A model generated the notes under the pieces. That model worked only from the letters and a program-made list of their open reading frames with translations. It searched no databases and was not told the DNA's origin. A program made the translations under genes and the position numbers. A stretch of 60,000 nt of DNA from Bugula neritina (Eukaryota > Bryozoa > Gymnolaemata > Cheilostomatida > Bugulidae): the NCBI GenBank assembly GCA_964035545.1, contig OZ037766.1, forward strand, positions 11,791,722-11,851,721, written 5' to 3'. The stretch's first letter is position 1, and every line of letters starts with the position of its first letter. Below, piece after piece: positions 51,087-60,000 of the stretch.

Positions 51087-51342
51087 ATGATGTGTATATA
51101 AAATGTCTGGTTTGGAGTTGCCACACACTTTGCAGTTCTCATCAGCCAGTGGTTTCCCTCAGTTTACAAATTATGTGCCAGCATTTAAAGAGTGTATAGA
51201 CTACATATTCTACGAGACAGAGCATATCTGTGTAGAGTTCGTTGTACCCATGCCGTCTGAAGTTCAATTAGATGGCGGCCTTCCTAATGAAAACTTTCCT
51301 TCTGATCATATTCCCCTCATCTGTGACTTTTCTTGGAAGTAG
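51087..51342 (+). pseudogene. PDE12 exon 8 copy, unit D, 2-bp insertion
   Basis: 256 nt: an extra TA after GATGTGTA shifts the frame at the exon start, but the rest stays open to the normal stop and keeps SDHIPL. Entry from exon 7 would be out of frame. Confidence 0.87.
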
Positions 51343-51464
51343 TTATGTTTGCAAATCTCTATGTTTATGTAACTTGCAGTACAACTCAAGGTTAAATAGC
51401 TAATCTCTCTTATGTCAAAATACAATTCCATTTTATATACTAAATATGAGGTTGTGTTTTGTAA

Positions 51465-51808
51465 GCCTAGGGCCACACTGTGCGTATTTTCGCATGCGAA
51501 AATTGAAACCACAAGTAGCAAAGGTGTCCACTGTAGCGTCAGTGATGCGTGAGAAATAGAGCGTTCATTTTTAAATCGCACTCGCTTTCAATAAAATGCA
51601 ATTTACTGGAATGTAGCACTAAAATAAAGAAATTGGGCTCACTTAATAACTACCAGCCAATTAGGTGACGACGACAGAGACGATTCGCACTTGCGTTGAA
51701 AATGCAGAGCGACAAGTGCGAATGTTTTCTCAACGCGCACAGTGGACACCTTTGCTACTTGTGATTTCAATTTTCGCATGCGAAAATACGAACCGTGTGG
51801 CCCTAGGC
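51465..51808. mobile_element. 344-bp MITE, PIF/Harbinger-like, TAA target duplication
   Basis: Terminal inverted repeats of about 70 bp start GCCTAGGGCCACAC and differ by only a few bases. They contain the palindrome TTTTCGCATGCGAAAA. TAA flanks both ends (51462-51464, 51809-51811). Units A, C and E show the empty site with a single TAA (TTTGTAAG followed by TGTTCC or CATTCC). There is no ORF, and an inner 11-bp inverted repeat (TTCGCACTTG / CAAGTGCGAA) adds structure. The 3-bp TAA duplication and TIRs suit PIF/Harbinger; the family call is inference. Confidence 0.9.
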
Positions 51809-53017
51809 TAAGTGTTTCTTGACATATTGTTGTGTTTTAAATGAGTATTAGGAGAGTTAGTTATATACATTAGGAAATCATTAAAACATGAGGTTAGATT
51901 TACCATTTTTAAAACAATAAGCTTGGGCAATACCAAGCTGAACTATCTAATTTTATTCATATGCTTTTTGGTGTTTTTTAAACAAGAGTTGTTTGAAATT
52001 GCAGGTTCATTCGGCTGACTAAGAGAAGCAATTACAAACTTTTCACATCATTGAAGTTTTGCAACAGTTTGTCCATTATGTAATGATTTATTGTAAAGTC
52101 TAGTCGCTTTTTCATGCCGTACCGAAGTATTTTTCAATATGTTCCACCTGCATTATGAATTTTTACTTTACTGTTTTTGACTTACTTATAAATTAGGCAT
52201 TATATTTTATACAAACACAAAAATCGAATCAAATATAATTTATTTTTTTCTTCTACATAAAAATTTAAATACTTCAGTTTACTGGCTAATAAAGAATGCT
52301 TAAAGTTTTTTTATAATTATGTTGAATGATTAATGGAGTGGGTAGGGAAAATATGTAACCAGATTGGTTGGTTGTAGCATGGTTTATTATTTATTAGAGT
52401 TTAAAAATAATGGGACCCACCACTTGTGTTGCAGGCAGTTTTCAATGTAATAATAATAGTTATTGACAATGTTCAATTAGTAACAATTAATAATAAATGA
52501 CATATAATTCTTTTACATTTTAGTGTTCTTTATGTTTTGTTGCGAATATAGAAAGCCTCTATAATGCTGGTTGAATGATGTTCCCCTCTTTGCCTCTTTT
52601 AACCCTTTAAAGGTAAGCATTGTAATTAAAGTGAATCAACAAAGGGAACAATTGCTGATTAAACTACCTGGTGAATTAAACATAATAATAAAATTAGGCT
52701 AAAATCACAATAATTTTAAAATAAAGCCAGGAAACATTATTCTAAGTTTGTATTTATCTAAGACAAATTTATTATACCACTATATTGATATTGTTAAATG
52801 AATTTGAAAATTATTCAACCATTGTTTTTGGAATTATATACCAGACTAATTAGAGTAACAAATCTTGCAGGCCTGTATGCATAGATGACTATAATAACAT
52901 TGTGTTCAAATAATTTTTGGTAGTATTAAATGTGCAACAATTTTTCACTAAGTGAGTAGGTCAGCCGATAGCTATAGCCTATAAGTACCAAGGAAAACGC
53001 ATCTACTTATCGTACAA

Positions 53018-54015
53018 CACTGACAGACCAGAGGTTTTATGTTTTCTATATCTTTTATGCAAATTACTGAGGGCCACAGCGTCTTGATACAAACAAATAT
53101 ACCTTTCTGTATCACCACTTTTTCTAGTTGAAAATGACCAATTTTAAATGCAAAAATTAGTATATCTCATTTGCCAAAAATAGGTATTTAATTTTTGACA
53201 CTAATTTTTGACACTAATATAGACAAAATTAGACCAATTGTTAAATAGAGTTCAGCTGCATCACACAGGGGTGCTTTTAAAATGTCCAGCATATTAAATA
53301 AAAAATAAGCTAGCCATGCTTTTCCTGTTCAATTAAATTACTCTGTTTTCTGGTATACTGAGTGCCAATTATACAAACAAACAAAAATACATACACATCT
53401 TGAACTACCAATTTATGGCTAAATATTAGTTTCCCTAAATGTGATAGAACATATATTCCTGATCTACTGCAAGAAGAATAATTAGCAAGCATTCTGGTAT
53501 ACTATCTTTCCTTGAAAACATAAATCACAGTAGTATATCTACTTATAGTAGCCATTATAACTTTGTGCATGTATCAAAGTAATGCTGAGGTCATAATAAA
53601 AAGGATAAAGAGTTTTGCAGTTGCTATATAGTAAGCCTACCGTGTAGTTTATGTAAAATGGTAGTACTACTGCTTTTTAAAAACTCAGCCTAATATATTA
53701 AAGTAACAAAATGTACTGTTATGGGCGAATGAAGAATCTTTTCTATAAGCTGTCATTCGTTTACATTTTTAACTTTTGCCATAGTTCAGTCATTTAAATT
53801 AAGCTTGCAATTTTATACCTTATAAATCATAGTAAACTTTACTTTATTGCGTTTAAAACAAAGTAAAATACATTAAAGCATAATTGATTTAATATTGCAA
53901 TTGGAACCCAAACTATAGTTAGGTGTTGAGTTGTATATACTAGCAGTCTATGAGTAAAATATTTGCTTTATATTTTGATTTTATGATCCAAGGATCCAGT
54001 ACTTCATCAAATGTT
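53018..54015. other. 1-kb insertion specific to unit D
   Basis: Units A and C run from ACTTATC straight into TGTAATACTTTATCAG, whereas D has about 1 kb between the same points. The inserted sequence has no ORF, clear TIR or target duplication that I could see. Confidence 0.6.
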
Positions 54016-54789
54016 GTAATATTTTATCAGCTGTCTTTAAATGATGCATGTAGAAAGCTGTAACTGTTTTCTTTTATCAACAAATAGTATTTTAGCTTAA
54101 CCATATTATGCCAAATACATGCTTCAAAATTACAATTAGATATGTTGCTTTGACAAATTATATGTATATATAGGCTTTGAAAATAATGTCAAACTAATAC
54201 TTGATTTTTAATCTATAATGTAATTTGCAGCAGCTAAAAATTTTAAAATACTATTAAATCAATTTTTAATGAACAAAATATATTGCATTACAGTGGGTAA
54301 TAATTTTCAAAATTGTTGAAGAAGATGGCATCAAAATTTAGGAGAAAAAATAGGATCTGGTTTGTCAACATCCACCTTTCATAGCAACTGTCACAATCCA
54401 CTTCCAAATCTTCGTCGCATGTCTACAAAAAATTAAAATATGTACTGACTATGAATAATATCAATGAGAGAATTAATAAAGTAATTAGTATACTTCTATA
54501 TCTGGCAACAACTTATTTTCTGAGCTAAGATTTTGAACACTTATAGCACTTTTTAACCAAGTAAAGTAAAATTGTGAGCTAATTTCTGCATCTCTTGTAC
54601 GTTTTCAATTTCAAAAAAGCATAGCTAATTAATAATCATTAGCTTAAAAATTTAAGTTAATGATCTTTGCTATGAACTTGCAGTTTAGTAGAATGTCTAT
54701 TTATTTTTTCATCAATTTGAAACCTTTTTTTCAATTCTATATAATTATTAAAATATATTTAAATATGTTATAGTATTGCAAAAATCTAC

Positions 54790-55072
54790 CAAGCCTTGAA
54801 AATGTTCATTTAAACTATTCAAAAGTATTCTTTGGTGCATGGTTAGCTTTGGTTGTTTGGTGAAGACATGACTCAGAGTTACAGCATAAAACATTCTCTT
54901 CCCCGTCAAAACATTCTTCATAGTGCCGGTCTGGGAAAAGCTTGCCCATCTTGATATCACGATAATGTATTTGTTGACAGTATTTAAACAACTTATTGTG
55001 CATTTGATGAAATGCAATGAGTTTGTGATTCTCTTGCTGTATTTCTGGCTTTATATAGCAAATCTGGGCCAA
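54790..55072 (-). pseudogene. Antisense exon-like block h1, unit D, frameshifted
   Basis: Intact through FPDRHYEECFDGEENV and LCCNSESCLHQTTKA. A short insertion then shifts the frame before the donor. The partner h2 at 54376-54422 is intact. Confidence 0.38.
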
Positions 55073-57796
55073 CCTCAGCAGTTATTAAATATGCAGCTTA
55101 TTCAATAACCTGTCAATCAAGTATTCTCCCTTGACTGTCCACGCACTGCTCTGATGAACATACAGTTAGGTGGGCAGGTCTATGGATATGGTAATCTGCT
55201 GTCATTCTATTTTATTAATCTAAAATAAATACCTAATAGTGGTGTCAGAAAAGCGGAAAAAAACAATTTTGAAGCATGTGATGTGAAGCTTCATTGCACT
55301 TTGGCAATACAAATACAGTGGTTTTTGTATTGCATGGTGTAAAAATTATTTCAGATTTCACAACAAGTTTATGTAATTTGAAATTGTTAAACATGATTAT
55401 AGAGCAAACAATTGTGATGACTTTCGTATCATAAAGCAGCAGCAACACGGTAGTAACTGTATAATTATATAAATTAGGAAGCAAAATGATCAGTCAGTTT
55501 GTTAATTATCTTACACTTTGACAGAAAAAAAATTAGTTAAGCTCTAACTCCCATATACGTACATATATGTATTGTGTTCACACAAGTGGGTCAAAATACC
55601 CCTGCACAAAATAAACTGTCAGGTTACCATTTTATATTAACCCGCTACTATTGGATGTTTTATAGCTCTGCAATTTTTTAAGGTTTAAGTTGAAATTGAA
55701 AATATTTGCTTAGTAGGATATAGCTATAGATTTGAAAACATCACAATTGATAAGTTTTCTAATTGTTAAGTACTCATCATTTGTTTATGCATTGCTAAAA
55801 CCAACAACATTCTTTTTTGTTCAATTTTATGTTATGCTTTATTGACTTTTTTTAAAAAGGTCAATGGATTATATAGGTAATAATTATGCATGCATGTAAG
55901 CCCAACCTATGTGACAACTAACATGAAGTACAGTATGATTGGACCATGTGTGCAAAAGCATGACGATTGGAACATCATCTGTGTGAAAATTCTGAGTCTG
56001 TAGTGGTAAAACATCACGTGGCTGTTAGTTTAGACGCTGCACGTGTCAGTTGCTACTTTTGCATAACAAATGAGGTGTCAAACAATTATGATGAATTGTA
56101 CAAAAATGCAAAAAATGTAATTGTTTAGGGCTTGTTGTTGTTTCTGGGTTGATAGTTGTTTCAGCTACATGTGACTGGCCTAAAAGTAGAACACTCCTTC
56201 CTGTATTATTCACCCAATTCAAATAAATTTCATATTGCTATGAACATCTTCAAGCTAGACCGAATGGTTAGATACAAACAAGTGAATTACATAGACATGA
56301 TTTTAATAGTATTTGTTTTTTACTGTACATATAGTTCTGATTGAAAACATTCCACATATCAGCAGAATATTTGAAACATATGTGATGGTAATTTGGTTAT
56401 GTATTATGTTATGAAAAGCATAAACATATGCCGTAAAAATAGATGAGAGTAAAAAAATATGAAATGTTTTATAAGCATATAACATGCAGCATGTGTATTC
56501 ATTAGCTGTGAACCAGTAGGAGTTTGTTGAAATTAACAGAATCAAAACTGAACTGCATCTGCATTGATTTAGATGCTGAGTAGACTTCATTTCACTTGAA
56601 CAGTATTTTATTTTCTGAGGTCACAATATCTAAATAGGGCGTATTTGCTTAGCTTTGTAAAATCATTACCCAATTTTTTTCAATTTCTTCCTCTTTTTCA
56701 ATTTCAGTGCAATGGTATGAATAGAATCGATATATACAATACAGGTTATAATCAAGAAGAAAAATTGAAAATGTTGAGATCGATATAATAAAACAATTTG
56801 GTTTTATTTGTATGTAACGAATGTCTCTAAATGAGTACATATAACAATCAGAATAACATTTCTTTATCTCTGGAAGATCAAGGCGTAATTTCAAAGAAAA
56901 TTAATGTAATTTTAATTACAATTTCATCATAATCAGAATCTATCAATATGTACAGATGTATCATAATAATGATGCCGCAGTTGAAATCTATTCTTTCCAT
57001 GCACCATAACATCACTTTTCCATCCTTTATTTGTGCTTCACAAAGAAATGCTGTCATTGCTGGGTAACATATTGCAATATTCAACACATTATTCACACTT
57101 CTTTTAATAAATATTAGTTTTTCTCTTTTGTCTGTTGAAATCTTACACCTGAGACAATTAGAAGTCTATAATTGCACCCAAGTTCTATTAAGTCACTATA
57201 TTGTTCTATTGGTACAAAAATAAATAGAAATATTTCAACAATAATATTACAACAAATTTTAATTTTCTTTTTGATTTTTCTGGTTGTAAAACAACTTTGT
57301 AATTTCTACATCATTGTTTTACTTTAATAGATATAAAGTCCGAGTATGGGGTTTGAATTCAAGGCTTAGGGTATATATTATAGTTTTGCTAACTAGATTG
57401 AACATTCTGCATCACATCAGGAGTCTTAAACTTCACTGATGCAGTCATTCACTATACTTATGCTTACAGTTCCACTATAGTGTATCATTCAGATTGTTTA
57501 AAGGTGTTCTTATTTCTGTCAAATAAAAGGCAAAATTTATGACTTACAGTTGCTATAGTTTTTAGTGATAAGAAAGAGAAAACAACTTCACTGTTTTTAT
57601 GTTCATACATATTTTTCACCCTAAATAATAATTAATCACTCAATTACTTGACGTAGCAAAGCTCTGCTTTCCAATTCAATACTTTTTCAAACTCATTGAC
57701 ATTAATAGTGCTGCATACTCACCTCTAGTAATAATGGAAGATATTCATGTAGGCATGGTTGTACCGCAAGACCATACATGTGTTTTCTAGTTTTAG

Positions 57797-57951
57797 GTGC
57801 CGATCTCGAAGTCAGTAGATAACCCGACCCATCGCCTCTGTCTGTGTATTATTCACTTGTACTTTCATCTAATGGCAGAGGCTGTTAGATTGATTCAAAC
57901 CGCAGTGTCTCTGCATCACATTCAGGTATTAAAGGCCTGTACAAGTCTCAA
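57797..57951 (+). pseudogene. PDE12 exon 6 copy, unit E, frameshifted
   Basis: 155 nt with a one-base deletion where the parent has CAGCGTATC. The rest is clearly homologous. Confidence 0.85.
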
Positions 57952-58059
57952 GTGTGTATGAATCAATCACCTGGGCACTGAGTGTATGCACATGTGTTAT
58001 AAACATTTCCAACAGAAACAATTAGCCTAATATGTCATCAATTATCCTGATGGTTTCAG

Positions 58060-58172
58060 AATCACAAGATATCCACGGTGTGTTGTGGTGACTAATTTTT
58101 CACCTGATGAGCAAACAGTGCAATTTATTCTCAATAGATATATTGACCAGTCTAACAAAGTCTTTTCACAGG
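58060..58172 (+). pseudogene. PDE12 exon 7 copy, unit E, frameshifted
   Basis: 113 nt instead of 115. The CGDFNSSP codons are broken by a deletion giving GAC TAA, which removes the catalytic motif. Confidence 0.87.
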
Positions 58173-58619
58173 GTTTGTATTACTGAGTATTACTGTATTG
58201 TTACATAGGTATTACTATATATTATTATTCTATAAATATTACTAGGTAACAAGTATTACTATATTTTTCAATATATATGATTTACCTTCGAGTTAACTGT
58301 TAACATGCTTTAGATATTTGGTAACAAATAAGCATGGACCTTCTCAAACTGCAACATACAGTATTCCTTTTAAAATTATTAGATATGGAGTTGTCTACAC
58401 TATATTGAAGTTTTAAAATGTTTTAGTAAATATACACGGCTTCACAATATATGCATTACAGTCATTACATATTAGATATAATATGATATGCTACAGTTGT
58501 AATATACTAACATTGATGCATAAACAGGTGCAACCTGTAGTTAGGCCACATATTTAGATGTCACTCAATGTGCATAAACTTTGTAATGCACCACAACTTT
58601 TATCTATCATCCTTTTCAG

Positions 58620-58891
58620 ATGATGTGTATAAAATGTCTGGTTTGGAGTTGCGACACACTTTGCAGTTCTCATCAGCCAGTGGTTTCCCTCAGTTTACAA
58701 ATTATGTGCCATCATTTAAGGAATGCATAGACTACATATTCTTTGAGACAGAGCATATCTGTGTAGAGTTCGTAGTACCCATGCTGTTTGAAGTTCAATT
58801 AAGCGGAGGCCTTCCTAATGAAAACTTTCCTTCTGATCATATTTCCTTCATCTGTAACTTCTCTTGGAAATTGTTATATTTGCAAATCTAA
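58620..58891 (+). pseudogene. PDE12 exon 8 copy, unit E, stop lost
   Basis: In frame from the acceptor and open. TAG has become TTG at the usual end, so six further codons are added. SDHIPL has become SDHISF. Confidence 0.87.
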
Positions 58892-60000
58892 ACGTTTATG
58901 TAACTTGCAGTATAACTCAAAGTTAAACAGCTAATAGCCTATCTATTGTATATCAAAATAAAATTTGATTACCTTCCACGCACTAAATATAATGAGGTTG
59001 CTTTTCTTTTTGTAAGCATTCCTTGCCATATATTGTTGTGTTTTAAATGAGTATTATGGAAATTAGTTATATACATTAGAAAATCATTAAAACAATAGGC
59101 TTAGGCAATACCAAGTTGAACTACGTAACTTTATTCATATGCTTTTTTGGTGTTTTTTAAAACAAGAGTTGTTTAGAGTTGCAGGTTAATTAAAAGCTTT
59201 TTACATTATTGAAAATTTGCAACAGTTTGCCATTCTGTTATGATTTATCATAAAACTCTAGTTGCTTTTTTCATGACGTACAGAAATCTTTTTCAATATG
59301 TTCTTCTTGTATTGTGAGTAATGTTTCTTGATTTACTTCTAAATTGCGCATTATATTTGATGAAAGCGCAAAAATTAGTTGAAATAAAAATTAATTTTTT
59401 CCTCTAGTCTATAAAAATTTAAATTATACTTGTCAGTTTATTGGCTAATAAAAAATGTGTAAACAGATATATCTGGTAAATCAGTAATGGGAAGTGAAAA
59501 TATGTAATCAGGTTGGTTGGTTGTAGAATGGTTTATTATTTATCAGAGTTTAAAAATAATGGAACCCACCCCTTGTGTTGCAGACAATTTTCAATGTCCC
59601 AATAATTTTTATTAACAATAATAAATTAATAGCAATGAATAATAAATTGATAACAATAATAAATGATGTTAAATTCTATTACATTTTAGTGTTTTTATGT
59701 TTTGTTGTGAATTTAGGAAGCCTCTTACCCGTATTGAATGATTTTCTCCCCTGCATTCTTTAACCCTTTAAAGGTAAAAGTTAGCATCGTAATCATAGTC
59801 AACCAACACCAGTAAATAAAACAATTTTTGATTAAATTATCTGTTAAATTAAACATAATCATAAAATTGGGCAAAAATGTCCGTAATTTTCTAGCATAAC
59901 AGCTGCCAGTTTATTCTAATTTTATATTTATCTGAGTATTATACCATCTTTTATGGATATATTGTTAAATTAATTTAGAAATTGTACAACCATTTCTTGG

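Larger units (their letters stand above)
50459..57127. repeat. Tandem unit D
   Basis: Starts with the intron-3 segment, passes into a pentanucleotide array and then intron 7, so exons 4-7 are missing. Exon 8 is at 51087-51342. The unit carries a MITE (51465-51808) and a 1-kb insertion (about 53018-54015), and has lost about 235 bp near 54240. Confidence 0.88.
57128..60000. repeat. Tandem unit E (continues past the window)
   Basis: Starts with the intron-3 segment, shares with unit B the sequence that replaces exon 5, and carries degraded exons 6 and 7 and a nearly open exon 8. Confidence 0.88.

Noticed and set aside
39848-60000. Units B-E as complete extra PDE12 genes
   Set aside because: All lack exons 1-3, and exons 4-7 are missing, frameshifted or carry stop codons; at most exon 8 could be used.

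Overview
The window is AT-rich nuclear DNA from an animal, most likely an aquatic invertebrate. It has spliced genes with GT-AG introns, a Pol III (tRNA-type) SINE, a MITE-like element and many mini- and microsatellites. The gene content (an RGS12/RGS14/loco-type G-protein regulator and a PDE12-type mitochondrial 2',5'-phosphodiesterase) is metazoan. I cannot name the phylum from the sequence.

Layout. (1) About 0.2-15.4 kb, + strand: an RGS12/RGS14 homologue. I could join 15 exons in one uninterrupted frame: RGS box, two Ras-binding-like domains, GoLoco motif, PPSY motif and a C-terminal TFV. Two in-frame microexons (21 and 15 nt) lie between the second Ras-binding region and the tail. A possible further 5' exon is at 211-336. 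(2) About 16.1-24.3 kb, - strand, convergent with the first gene: an unrecognised 588-residue protein with a membrane hairpin, polybasic flanks and three PPxY motifs. It has a 5'-UTR intron, and its likely promoter region carries a perfect GTCACGTGAC E-box. (3) 24.3-30.7 kb: mostly intergenic, with two weak exon candidates and a 1.7-kb tract of degenerate 3/6-bp repeats. (4) 30.77-34.69 kb, + strand: a complete eight-exon PDE12 homologue of 638 residues with an intact EEP catalytic core and a presequence-like N-terminus. (5) 32.7-60 kb: a tandem array of five units (A-E) made from the 3' half of that gene plus about 5 kb of its downstream flank. Unit A holds the real exons. Units B-E hold broken copies, although the last coding exon stays almost open in C, D and E.

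The array is the most unusual part of the window. Its units have been reshaped by deletions, a 344-bp MITE with a TAA target duplication, an almost invariant 10-bp minisatellite inside a 125-bp duplication, a 1-kb insertion and recent sequence homogenisation between A and B. Each unit also carries, antisense to PDE12, two exon-like blocks that join in phase into an unrecognised Cys-rich peptide, and three of the units share an 85-bp near-invariant block with paired CACGTG boxes.

The first two genes may be related in function, since both have PPxY motifs and C-termini resembling PDZ ligands, but this is inference only. No rRNA, CRISPR array or complete canonical tRNA gene was seen.
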